DNA of 64,000 nt from Bettongia penicillata ogilbyi (GCA_023548195.1 JAJHZJ010000694.1:496001-560000), one strand, 5' to 3'; positions 33,653-43,389 are shown, counted from the stretch's first letter. Numbers and translations: made by a program. Notes: a model not told the origin generated them from the sequence alone.

Positions 33653-33663
33653 CAAGATGGCGG
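33653..33663 (+). promoter_or_regulatory. YY1-like site at the inner element's 5' end
   Basis: CAAGATGGCGG, as in the outer copy and at the same distance from the element start. It is the likely start-site determinant of an internal RNA polymerase II promoter, by analogy with human L1. Confidence 0.55.
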
Positions 33664-33744
33664 AGTAGAAGGACGCACATTTACGAGCTCCGAAACCAAA
33701 AGCCCATAGAATTAATGTAAAAAGAGTCCCCCATAACTTCTGGG

Positions 33745-34480
33745 TCAATACAAGGTGTGCAGAAGCAGAGTGGAAGAGATTTCCGTTCCAGGGAGCCCTG
33801 GAGACCCGTCCCCAGGGTCCGGCGTGCCCCGGAAAGTGGACCCCACCCCCAGCGCTGCCCTGGCCGTGGCCCCAGAGAAGCTGATCCGAGCAGGCTTCAG
33901 AGACGGAAGCTCCGGCAGCTGGGAAAGTCCCTCTGCCCACAGAAGCTACAGGTCAGTGAGAGAGAAGGCCGAGCTGGAGGAGGGGAGCGGAACATCTCCG
34001 TGACTCAGGCCCCCTCGGGAGGAAGCGGCGGTGGCAGAGACGGGGGCAGGAAGCGGCGGAGGCAGAGGTGTGGGCGGCGGCTGAGGTGGCAGCAGCCCAG
34101 GACTCAGGAATCCCCCAACAGCAGGCAGGATCTTCATTACGGAAGATTCCCGCATAAAACCTGATGGAGTTTTTATGCCCCCATAAAACTCCCCCACCCC
34201 GCTCTATTACTGAAGGCTTCTGCTCAAAACCCCCCAAGGGAACTGAGATTGGGAGGCGGGCCCCCCACCCCGCCCCCACCGGCTCCATTCCTGAAAGTCT
34301 CTGCATAAAGCCCCTGAGGGATCAGAGTCTGGGAGGCGGCCCTGCCCCCACCCCAGCACCTGAACTAAAGCTCACTGATGGACAGCCGGCAGGAGGAAAG
34401 CCCATTTAAATCTCAGAGGCCAAGCACTAGCTGGACAGATCCAAGCGGGGGTGGAAAGGAATCTCAGAATTCAAGTAACT
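33745..34480 (+). promoter_or_regulatory. GC- and CpG-rich 5' UTR of the inner HAL1
   Basis: This is the only clearly CpG-rich stretch in the window, with repeated GCGG, CCGG and ACGG steps (for example GAAGCGGCGGTGGCAGAGAC at about 34,022). It lies between the element start and the ORF1 ATG and is the probable internal promoter region. Overlapping open frames on both strands here come from GC bias and are not called as genes. Confidence 0.55.
34136..34343 (+). repeat. Imperfect tandem units in the HAL1 5' UTR
   Basis: Three related units start at about 34,136, 34,206 and 34,287. They share an ATTNCTGAAGNCTNCTGC block, a CATAAA or CAAAA step, then (last two) GGGA-CTGAGATTGGGAGGCGG. Spacing is about 70 and 81 bases. 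The outer copy has a single unit (about 32,937-32,992). Confidence 0.6.
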
Positions 34481-34490
34481 GGCTGGGAAA

Positions 34491-35592
34491 ATGCCTAGAA
34501 AAGGGAAGAAAAATAAGACTATAGAGAGTTTTTTCCAACAAATGCAAATGATCCCGCCCTTCGGATCTGATGATGAGGACGTATCCTTGCCATCAGGGAA
34601 AGACGTGGAGGGCGGGGCCTCAGTACCCCAGACACCCCAGGGGGGTGGTGGGTGGGCTCAGGCCCTGGAACAGCTCAAAAAAGGATTTTGAAAAGCAAGT
34701 TAGACAGGTGGAGGAAAAACTGGGAAGAGAAATGAGAGAGATACAAGAAAAGTATGAAAATCAGGTCAATACCTTGGTAAAGGAGACCCAAAAAAATGCT
34801 GAGGAAATTAACACCTTGAAAAATAGGCTCACTCAATTGGCAAAGGAGGTTCAAAAAGCCAATGAGGAGAAGAATGCTTTCAAAAGCAGAATGAGCCAAA
34901 TGGAAAAAGAGGCTCAAAAGCTCACTGAATTTAATAGTTCTCTCAAAATTAGAATGGAACAGATGGAGTCTAATGACTTTACGAGAAACCAAGAAATCAC
35001 CAAACAAAACCAAAAGAACGAAAAAATGGAAGAGAATGTGAAATATCTCATGGGAAAAACAACTGACCTGGAAAATAGATCCAGGAGAGACAATTTAAAA
35101 TTTATGGGACTACCTGAAACTCATTATAAAAAAAAGAGCCTAGACATCATCTTCCATGAAATTATCAAGGAAAACTGCCCTGACATTCTAGAACCAGAGG
35201 GCAAAATAAGTATTGAAAGAATCCATCGATCACCACCTGAAAGAGATCCAAAAAGAGAAACTCCTAGGAACATTGTGGCCAAATTCCAGAACTTCCAGCT
35301 CAAGGAGAAAATCTTGCAAGCAGCTAGAAAGAAACAATTCCAGTACTGTGGAAATACAATCAGGATAACCCAAGATCTAGCAGCTTCTACATTAAGGGAT
35401 CGAAGGGCGTGGAATAGGATATTCCAGAAGGCAAAGGTACTAGGACTCAAACCAAGAATCACCTACCCAGCTAAACTGAGTATAATACTTCAAGGGAAAA
35501 TATGGTCTTTCAATGAAACAGAGGACTTTCAATCATTCTTGATGAAAAAACCAGAGCTGAAAAGAAAATTTGACTTTCAAACACAAGAATGA
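34491..35592 (+). pseudogene. HAL1 ORF1 (L1 ORF1p-like), one frameshift
   Basis: The product would be an L1 ORF1p-type RNA-binding chaperone of about 366 residues that trimerises and coats its own RNA. The start at 34,491 gives the basic N-terminus MPRKGKKNKTIESFF. A coiled coil spans residues 64-180 (QVRQVEEKLGREMREIQEKY and on). An RRM-like domain starts near 196 (SRRDNLKFMGLPE), with ETPRNIVAKFQ later. The C-terminal domain holds ITYPAKLSI, matching the YPAKLSF motif of human ORF1p. One extra A in the run at 34,677-34,682 (six A; the outer copy has five) shifts the frame, stopping the first part at 34,691. The rest is open to the TGA at 35,590-35,592. No other stop was found, so the copy is young or was recently functional. 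Confidence 0.8.
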
Positions 35593-35726
35593 GAAGAAGC
35601 ATGAAAAAGGAAACAGCAAAGAGAAGTCTTAAGGAACTTACCAGAAGTGAACTGTTTATATTCATACAGGGAAAGACAATATTTCTAACTCTTAAAACTT
35701 TTCAGTATCTGGGTAGTTGGTGGGAC

Positions 35727-35785
35727 CACACATACACATGTACATGCATGCACACACATACACACATGCACACACATACAGAGAT
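35727..35785. repeat. CA-rich repeat in the inner 3' UTR
   Basis: CACATGCACACACATACAC units directly after the ACACATACACATG start. The outer copy has a CA tract at the same place (37,424-37,452), so it is part of the family consensus and varies in length. Confidence 0.8.
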
Positions 35786-36618
35786 AGAGAGCATAGATTG
35801 AACTGAATAGGATGGGACCATACCTTAAAAGAAACTAAGGTAAATGGTGAGAGAGAAATGTAGGGGGAGGAAAGAGAGGGAAAGGGAAGGGGGTAACTAT
35901 ATGTCATTTAAGAGGCAGGTAGGAGTTTTTCTTAGTGGAGGGATAAAGAGGAGAGCTGAGAAAACAAAAAAAGGTTTACCCTCATCACATTTGACTAAAT
36001 GAAGGAGTGAAATGCACACTCATTTTGGTATGAAAACCTATCTTACAGTATAAGAAAGTGGGGGAGGAGATATTGCAAGGGGGGGGATGATGGAGGGGAG
36101 GGCAAAGGGAGGAGGGAGCAATTTGAAGTCAACACTTGGGGAGGGACAGGATCAAGAGACAGAAGAGAAACAATGAGGGGCAGGTTAGGAGGGATGGTAA
36201 TCCAGTTAGTCTTACACAACACGACTATCAGGGAAGTCATTTGCAAAACTACACAGATAGGGCCTAAATTGAATTGCCTGCCATCCCAAAGGGAATGGGT
36301 GGGGAGGGAGGGATGGGGAGAATTTGGAACTCAAAGTTTTAGGAACAACTGTTTAGTATTGCTGTTGCTACTAGGAAAGAAGACATACAGTTAATGAGGA
36401 ATAGAAAGTCATCTGGCCCTACAGGAGAAAAGAGAAGATGGAGACAAGAGAAGGAAGGGATGACAGAAGAGAGGGCAGATTGGAGATAGGGAAAATTAGA
36501 TGCTCGGTGTATTGTGATGGGGGGAGGGGAGAAAAGGGGAGAAAACTGGGAACCCAAAAATTTGTCAAAATGAATGTAAAAAATTAAATAAATAAATGGG
36601 AAAAAAAAGAAGGAAAAA

Positions 36619-36632
36619 AAAAGCTCACTGAA
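36619..36632. repeat. TSD of the inner HAL1, right copy
   Basis: AAAAGCTCACTGAA. After it the outer ORF1 resumes with GATAATAGTTCTCTC. Confidence 0.85.
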
Positions 36633-37423
36633 GATAATAGTTCTCTCAAAATTAGAATGGAACAGATGGAGTCTAATGACTTTCTGAGAAACCAAAAAAT
36701 CACCAAACAAAAACAAAAGAATGAAAAAATGGAAGAGAATGTGAAATGTCTCATTGGAAAAACAACTGACCTGGAAAATAGATCCAGGAGAGACAATTTA
36801 AAAATGATGGGGCTACCTGAAAGCCATGATCAAAAAAAGAGCCTAGACATCATCTTCCATGAAATTATAGAGGAAAACTGCCCTGATATTCTACAACCAG
36901 AGGGCAAAATAAGTATTGAAGGAATCCATCAATCACCACCTGAAAGAGATCCAAAAAGAGAAACTCCTAGGAACATTGTGGCCAAATTCCAGAACTCCCA
37001 GCTCAAGGAGAAAATCTTGCAAGCAGCTAGAAAGAAACAATTTCAGTACTGTGGAAATACAATCAGGATAACTCAAGATCTAGCAGCTTCTACATTAAGG
37101 GACAGAAGGGTGTGGAATATGATATTCCAGAAGTCAAAGGAACTAGGACTATAACCAAGAATCACCTACCCAGGAAAACTGAGTATAATACTTCAGGGGA
37201 AAAATGGTCTTTCAATGAAATTGAGGACTTTCAAGCATTCTTGATGAAAAGACCAGAGCTGAAAAGAAAATTTGACTTTCAAACACAAGAATGAGAAGCA
37301 TGAAAAAGTAAACAGAAAAGAGAAGTCATAAGGGACTTACCAAAGTGGAACTGTTTACATTCCTATATGGAAAGACAATATTTGTAACCCTTGAAACTTT
37401 TCAGTATCTGGGTATTTGGTGGG

Positions 37424-37452
37424 ATTACACACACACACACACACATACACAC
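37424..37452. repeat. (CA)n in the outer 3' UTR
   Basis: Short CA run at the position equivalent to 35,727. Confidence 0.8.
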
Positions 37453-38300
37453 ATGCATGCCCACACAGAGACAGAGAGTACAGAGTGAATTGAATAGGAT
37501 GGGATTATATCTTAAAAAATGAAGCAGTGAGAGAGAAATGTATTTGGAGGAGAGAAGGAGAAATGGAATGGGGCAAATTATCCCTCATAGAAGAGGCAGG
37601 CAGGAGACTTTTTAGTGGAGGGAAGAAGAGGAGAGATGAGAGAAAAACATGAAGTTTACTCTCATCACATCCTACTAAAGGAAGGAATAAAATGCACACT
37701 CATTTTGGTAGGAAAATCTATCTTACAATACAGGAAAGTCAGGGAGAAGGGGATAAACAGGGTGGGGGGGATGATGGAAGGGAGGGCTAAAGGAGGAGGG
37801 AGCAATTTGAAGTCAACACTCAGGGAGGGACAGGATCAAAAGAGAGAATAGAAGCAATGGGGGTCAGGATAGGATGGAGGGAAATATAGTTAGTCTTACA
37901 CAACACAACTATTATTGAAGTCATTTGCAAAACTACACAGATATGGCCTATATTGAATTGCCTGCCTTCCCAAAGGGAATGGGTGGGGAGGGAGGGATGG
38001 GGAGAAGTTGGAACTCAAAGTTTTAGGAACAACTGTTCAGTATTGTTCTTGCTACTAGGAAATAAGAAATACAGGTAATGGGGAATAGAAAGTTATCTGG
38101 CCCTACAGGACAAAAGAGAAGATGGGGACAAGGGAAGGGAGGGATGATAGAAGGGAGGGCAGATTGGTGATAGGGGAAAATAGAATGCTTGGTGCATTGG
38201 GTTGGGGGAAGGGGACAAGTGGGGAGAAAATTTGGAACCCAAAATTTTGTGAAAATGAATGCAAAAAGTTAAATAAACAAATTTATTTTAAAAAAATAAT

Positions 38301-38314
38301 AAAATAAAATAAAG
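38301..38314. repeat. TSD of the outer HAL1, right copy
   Basis: AAAATAAAATAAAG, matching 32,494-32,507. Confidence 0.7.
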
Positions 38315-39405
38315 CAAAATGCAAACCATGAGAAACTGAGAAAACAATGGCCAAATCAAATGCAAATGTCTCATCTCTTTTGCATGATGACGCACATAAA
38401 TGTACTATATGTATGTTTAGTACTAATATGTACTATTCATGTAATGAAAAGAAAATAAATTCTGTTCTAAAGTATATAGTCTACCTTATCATCTACACAT
38501 GGAAAACTGTCCCTGCCGTCCCGTTGGGTCTGTTAGCATCACCCCAAGTGCAGGTTTTCAGAACAGACTTCCCTTCAGGCATATCACAAGGTGCTACTTA
38601 TTTTGTTTCCCCTGCACTGCGGCTGTCATAGTCTGATGAGAGAACGAGGAAAACAAGGTCAATTGCAGACATGAAGAAGGCCCAGTGGAAAGGCGAGCTA
38701 GGAGTAGCCAGGAATGGGGCAAGCACCCCTTCAAAATCCTCTCTGACGAACTTCAAAAGCTTCTCCTCCATCTATGCAAACCAATCAAGCAAACTGTGCT
38801 CCCCATGCCAGCTCTCCTCATGGCCCAGGATAAGAAGGTGGAAGATGAACCAAGTACAAAGGCAGAATTTAAAATGGAAAAGGTTTTGCCCCGCCCCCCT
38901 CAACTCTTAGACTTTTTCCTGTATCTGCATCTAACTTAGATTTTCCTGGGACTAACAGAGGAAAATATCCAATGGATGATGTGAACTCGGATTAGCATGG
39001 GAATAAGGGAGAAATGACAATCCTTTTTTCTATTTGTTTACTGTTAGAATAGATGGTCTCTCAGGTCTCTTACAGTTCCAAATAAAATGATCCATTCTGC
39101 AGCACAGTAGTGGTCAGAACAATATCAATCCCTCAGATGGGAGAACACCCTCAGGACCCAATTAATTTGAACCCAGGGACTCTCACAGTCCTTCCCTTTT
39201 CTACCTCCTCTGTACTACTCATCTCACGGTTACAATTATCTGCCCACAATCTCTTATCTGAGAACTCCCTGTAGCCCTCTCTGCCCTGCCCCCTCCACCC
39301 AATGACTTCCTAACTCTTTATCCCAAACGACAGTCCATAGGCTCTGAAGAGGGAGATCACAGTACCATGAAGTCTAAAAGGCACAGAGCTTTCCAAGTTA
39401 TTAAT
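38315..39405. other. Unassigned sequence
   Basis: Two overlapping frames (38,671-38,910 and 38,685-38,939) in a more GC-rich patch look mildly coding-like. They show no recognised domain and sit in two frames at once, so neither is called. Confidence 0.35.
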
Positions 39406-39409
39406 TACT

Positions 39410-39612
39410 CAGTGTGGTCTACACAGAGAAAAGACTGCTGAGTTTGGAGTCCTAAGATCTGGGTTCAAATCCTAACTCTGCTACTTATTAATTTTGTGAC
39501 CTCAGGCAAGTCAGTTCACATTTCTGGGCCTTGGTTTCTCCATCCATAAAATAAGAAAGTTGAATTCAGTGATCTCTAAAAGTGCCTTTGAATTCTAAAT
39601 TTTTATTAACCT
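39410..39612 (+). mobile_element. CORE-SINE, plus strand
   Basis: GATCTGGGTTCAAATCCTAA, TTGTGACCTCAGGCAAGTC and CTTGGTTTCTCCATCCATAA, ending GTGCCTTTGAATTCTAAAT. Confidence 0.75.
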
Positions 39613-39619
39613 ATGACCA

Positions 39620-39812
39620 ACAGAATCACAGTTGAAATAATGTTGGATTTTGAGTTGGCAGATTTGGGTTCAAACCTTCTTTTACTTGCTATCTGTATGA
39701 CCCTGAACAGGTAACCTCACTTCTCTGGGCCTCAGTTTCTTAACTTGTAAAATGACAAGGGTGAACTAAAGGGCCTCTAAAACCCCTTCCAGTTCTAAAT
39801 CTATGATCCAGT
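39620..39812 (+). mobile_element. Second CORE-SINE in tandem, plus strand
   Basis: GCAGATTTGGGTTCAAACC, TCTCTGGGCCTCAGTTTC and AACTTGTAAAATGACAAGGG, ending CTTCCAGTTCTAAATCTATG. Same orientation as its neighbour, about 10 bp downstream. Confidence 0.75.
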
Positions 39813-40021
39813 GATCTCTGGAGCCATAAGGGAGTGATCTGAATATTCTTTTGACATTGCTAGCATACTTAGAAAGTTGACTCTTTGTCATCAGGTTAGA
39901 GTTGATGAAGGAATTAGTAGTATGAGTCAGAGAGTACCCAAGAACTTCATAATGGTGAACCTGAACTTAATGAAAGATTAAGGAAGCAAACAAAGGTAAA
40001 CACTCCCAGTTGACAGGATTG

Positions 40022-40202
40022 AGTGTGTGTATGTGTATGTGTAGGTACGTGGGTACATGTGTGTATTGTGTATATGTATGTGTTGTGTACATGTGTGTGT
40101 TGTGTGTATGTGTGTGTGTTGTGTATGTGTGTGTGTTTTGTGTATGTGTGTGTTGTGTGTATGTGTGTGTATTGTGTATGTGTGTGTGTGTGTGTGTGTG
40201 TG
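40022..40202. repeat. Long TG-rich repeat
   Basis: About 180 bases of GTGTATGTGTGTGTTGTGT-type units. Frames rich in Cys/Val (plus) or Thr/His (minus) are artefacts. Confidence 0.95.
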
Positions 40203-40788
40203 CCAGTTCCCTAAGCTCTTCACCACAGAGTAATCCTCGCATCTGTAATAACAAAGTCCAGGGAGAATCTGTATCAATCTGGATCTACCCCACAGCCTGG
40301 AGTACCCAGCCACCACTGCACTAGCAAAAACAATGAACAAAAGTAGACTGGAACATGTGTGGGTCCATTATCTCAAATTCCTTTTCGTGAGTTTGTTACA
40401 TTCTATTTGTTAATGCTCCTCCCATTTTCCTTAAGCTCTTCCTTTCCAAACTGTCCTCTTTCCCCACCTTGGTCTTCTTCCAATTCTCTCTCCATTTTTA
40501 GTCCCATTAGTAATTCCAACATGCTTCAAATCCCACAAATTTCCTGTCTTTCTACTTAATTAATACACTCTCCCACATCATTTCTCATTCACCTGCATGT
40601 TCTTTCTCTGGAAGACATAGAACTGAAAAGTTCATCAGTTTCACTCTCAACAGTGGCTAGTGGATGATACAGAATTAGAGAAACACAAAATTCATAAATA
40701 CTTTAATTTTCCACTTTAGTAAATATCCAATTTGAGATTCACTTGATGCATTTTCCTTTTCCAAACAGGGACAGGTTTTGGGAGCAGG

Positions 40789-40794
40789 GTGTGT

Positions 40795-40843
<49 letters not shown>

Positions 40844-40846
40844 TGA
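40789..40846. repeat. (TG)n microsatellite
   Basis: Nearly perfect GT run. Confidence 0.95.
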
Positions 40847-40904
40847 GATCACCTGTTATTTAAAATGAATTTTTATTCATTTAAATATGTTTAAAGACAG
40901 GCAG

Positions 40905-41090
40905 TATAAAGTAGTGGATAAATTGAGGAGCTTATAGTCAGGAAGACCAGAATTCAATTACCACCTCTGGTCCTTACTAGCTGTGCAACTCTGGCTGTGA
41001 TCTTTAACTTCTATATGCCTCAGGCGATCTACTGCCTAGACCCGATCTACCAAGTCAAAGGCAGTTAGCCATCTGTGTGAGTGAGTGCCC
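40905..41090 (+). mobile_element. Marsupial-type SINE, plus strand
   Basis: AGTATAAAGTAGTGGATAAA head, GGAAGACCAGAATTCAATT and TGCCTCAGGCGATCTACTG give the same type as 17,150-17,345. Confidence 0.5.
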
Positions 41091-41429
41091 TACACAGCTG
41101 AAATCAGAGATACTTTGGAATTATAATATTGATAGCAGTTCAGGTTAGATCTCTCACATAGAAGGTGGTTTCACAACATGCAAATACAACACCCTCCTTC
41201 AAATATCCTTCAGTACAAGTATTAGAAATAGGATGTTGAACTTGAAGGAACCATAGGTTGGACACCACATACCAGCTTTTATTTTCCTCTGCTTCTGTCT
41301 ATCTGGACCTCAGGGTCCAGATAAAAAGTGGGGGTAGGCTGCTGCAGGCAAACCCATCCCTTTCAACTCTAAAAGTATCTAGTTTTGTGATCTTTAGTTT
41401 CTCTTAAGAGGTGTGTGTAATGTTTCCGC

Positions 41430-41715
41430 ATTAATCAATCCGCAAGTATTTATTAAACGTCAGCTCTGCGCTGGGCATTTTGCTGGGCATTAGAGGCACA
41501 AATACAAATGCTCACAAGAAATTAACATTCTAATGGGGAGAAGAAAAAGAGAAAACAGGTATCTCTCTAATTACAAAGAGATTATATATAAAGAGAAGAA
41601 ATACAAAGTAGTCAAACCCACAGTCCTTTGGGAGGAAGCAGTTAGGAGAAATTACCAAGTCTTCCTATAGAAGATGGTACTTGGGATCCATCTTGAAGGA
41701 AGAGAGGGATACTCG
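41430..41715 (-). mobile_element. L2 LINE, minus strand
   Basis: CAATCCGCAAGTATTTATTA, CGTCAGCTCTGCGCTGGG, GAAATTAACATTCTAATGGG and TTGGGATCCATCTTGAAGGA read as reversed L2 3' UTR and ORF2 tail. Confidence 0.65.
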
Positions 41716-41734
41716 GTAGTGCAGGTAAAGGTTT

Positions 41735-41885
41735 CTTGCTCTTCTCTGTTTGATGTATATGTATCTGTCTCCCCAACTAGACTGCAAGCACCTCAAAGAT
41801 AATAATATATCTTATATTCTCTTTGTACCTCCCATTGTACTTAACACTTAGTGCGTGATACTCATCTCATGCTTGCTGAATGATC
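41735..41885 (+). mobile_element. L2 LINE 3' end, plus strand
   Basis: GTCTCCCCAACTAGACTGC, AAGCACCTCAAAGATAATAA and TGTACTTAACACTTAGTGCG. It faces the preceding minus-strand L2 head to head. Confidence 0.6.
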
Positions 41886-41899
41886 TCTTGAGGTCCTTT

Positions 41900-42860
41900 C
41901 AGATCTATGATTCTATGAATTTTAAAAATCTTTTTCTCCCATAGAAGAGCAGACAGAGAGGTTCATTAACTGGTATTACTATGGTCTCTCTATAAAATTC
42001 ACAGGGCTACTTAATGCCTCGCATACAATCTCAGATTGCAAGTGAATACCACTACATACTCCTAATCCAATGGTATTGCCAACAATCGAACTAATGTCTG
42101 TCTAATGCAGTAAGATCCATAAGCTAGTCCCAAGTGACCCTTTAAAATAATCAATCATTTTTTTAAAAAAAAAAATCCCATTTCCCCTTAAATACCAACC
42201 TGATTTCTTTACTAACAAAGTAGGTGCTTATACTGCAAGTCACAAAGCATAGCTGATTAGCAATCTGGGGAGGCAAACAGACATGGGGGACTGAAAGGAA
42301 GTGGTGATGCGGAGAAGAGCCAATCCATCTGTTTACTCCTGTGTGGGCTAGGGGAGAGTCAGGAATAATGGACTCCCATCTTCATCAATGTTTTATCAAC
42401 TGAATCAGCATAAGCAAAAGTTGGAAAAGGAGTCAATTTTCTTGTTTTCTGTAGCTGAAAACTAAGCCACTGATGCTTTTGATTTTTGAATCCTGGGGTC
42501 TGATGGAGGGTGTGTTTTTTTCCTAATACTCTGAAACTCCAAATGTCCTAGGCCTATGATTTGGAATCCTTTGAAATGCCCTAGGACCAAAGCTTTGGAA
42601 CTTGGTAGGAAATGTTTCAGCACTTTCATTATTTACCTGTTTCAGAGGTAGATAATGAAAACAGCAGCTGGATGCTCCTGATACTCACAGCCATTAAGAA
42701 AACTCTTGACCTAAGAAACAAGGGACAATTTTTTGAACATTAATGACACAGATTTTCACTCAAGAATATTCGACTTCAAAATAAATCTCACGGTCTCTGA
42801 AACCTGAGCAATGGGGTGTGTGACTTCTGCAGTTATTTGCCACATTTCTCATTATTCTGT
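41900..42860. other. Unassigned sequence
   Basis: No feature supported over about 950 bases. Confidence 0.35.
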
Positions 42861-42864
42861 TTTA

Positions 42865-43375
42865 CTGTTTAATTCAATAAGCATTTATTAAGTGTTCACT
42901 GTATGCAGGGTTCATGTGGATAGCACTGATGATGTGTGAATGAAAAAAAGATACAAGTCCTGACCTCAAGGGATTTTATTTTATTATACCAATAAGCATA
43001 ATAAACAGTAGCATGTGACAAGATCAAAGCCAAAAGTTAGACAGAGTGCTTTAGGAGAACTGGGGGAGGAAAAAGTATTAATGACTAACCATACTTCATG
43101 GAGAGATAACACTCAGACTGGGTCTTAAAAGAAATTAAGGACTGTACAGGATAGAGCTGAGTGGGGAGTACACTCCAGGCACGGTGGATAGCCCATGTGA
43201 CTGGTTAGAGGCAGGAGATAGCATGTCACATGTAGGGAACAGCTGAATAGAGAATGTTCTAATTTGACTGGAACATATTCCATAAAGGGAAATAAAGAGA
43301 AATAAGACTATTAAGGTAGAGCTTAATTATGGAAGATCCTAACTAACAGTCAAAGAGGTTTCTATTTTATCATGG
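42865..43375 (-). mobile_element. L2 LINE, minus strand
   Basis: TTCAATAAGCATTTATTAAG, TGTTCACTGTATGCAGGG and CCTGACCTCAAGGGATTTTA are the reversed terminus. CTGGGTCTTAAAAGAAATTA and GTACACTCCAGGCACGGTG are reversed ORF2. Confidence 0.65.
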
Positions 43376-43389
43376 AGGTAAAAAAAGAT

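Larger units (their letters stand above)
33641..36618 (+). mobile_element. Inner half-L1 (HAL1-type) retrotransposon, full length
   Basis: Its 5' start GGGGGGCGGAGCCAAGATGG is complete. The parts are an 850-bp GC-rich 5' UTR, ORF1 (34,491-35,592), and a 3' UTR of about 1 kb holding a CA repeat and G-rich blocks. The end is TAAATAAATAAATGGG plus an A-rich tail. It sits inside the outer HAL1's ORF1, bounded by a perfect 14-bp TSD. ORF1 and 3' UTR differ from the outer copy at roughly 4% of positions in a 230-base comparison (35,150-35,380 against 36,850-37,080), so both are close relatives. No ORF2 domain is present. It should have needed L1 ORF2p to move. Confidence 0.85.
33204..37294 (+). pseudogene. 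ORF1 of the outer HAL1, broken
   Basis: The start ATG (33,204) is placed by alignment with the inner copy. Its fourth codon is TAA (ATG CTC AGA TAA), so the frame dies at once. The coiled-coil part is open again at 33,378-33,640 (heptads such as VRQVEEKLRREMREMQEKYE). It is then cut by the inner HAL1 and resumes at 36,633. The RNA-binding part follows (SRRDNLKMMGLPE; ETPRNIVAKFQ). A TAA at 37,153-37,155 and a base loss near 37,200 break the C-terminal domain. The C-terminal residues KRKFDFQTQE precede the stop. A 96-codon frame at 33,378-33,668 runs across the junction and ends in inner 5' UTR; it is an artefact of the insertion. Confidence 0.75.
32508..38300 (+). mobile_element. Outer half-L1 (HAL1-type) retrotransposon, split by a younger HAL1
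   Basis: The element starts TGGAGGAGCCAAGATGGCGG. It consists of 5' UTR to about 33,203, ORF1 (33,204-33,640 and 36,633-37,294), a 3' UTR with G-rich GGGAGGGAGGGATGGGG blocks, and an A-rich end with AATAAA-like units. Without the 2,978-bp inner insertion plus one TSD copy it is about 2.8 kb. ORF1 is followed directly by the 3' UTR. There is no ORF2, and the inner copy has the same junction, so the absence is a family trait rather than a deletion. By family knowledge HAL1 elements rely on L1 ORF2p in trans. The alternative is two descendants of one internally deleted L1, which is in effect how HAL1 families arise. Confidence 0.8.

Noticed and set aside
33378..33668. 96-codon frame ending in GGGAKMAE as a possible new fusion protein
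   Set aside because: The last residues are read from the 5' UTR of the inner insertion; an accidental junction.
33563..33940. 125-codon minus-strand frame at the HAL1 junction
   Set aside because: It spans the insertion junction and GC-rich 5' UTR; antisense shadow with no domain.
33757..34306. Arg/Gly/Pro-rich frames on both strands in the HAL1 5' UTR
   Set aside because: GC bias leaves several frames open at once; they lie upstream of the true ORF1 start.
34675..35462. 112-codon minus-strand frames inside HAL1 ORF1
   Set aside because: Antisense of a conserved coding sequence, Leu/Phe-rich as expected for the complement of Lys/Glu-rich coiled coil.
39410..39812. A tRNA gene or cluster suggested by B-box-like GGTTCAAATCC
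   Set aside because: The B-box-like sequence is part of tRNA-headed SINE bodies; no cloverleaf could be formed by eye.
39967..40340. Cys/Val-rich and Thr/His-rich frames of up to 120 codons
   Set aside because: Low-complexity translation of the TG repeat on both strands.
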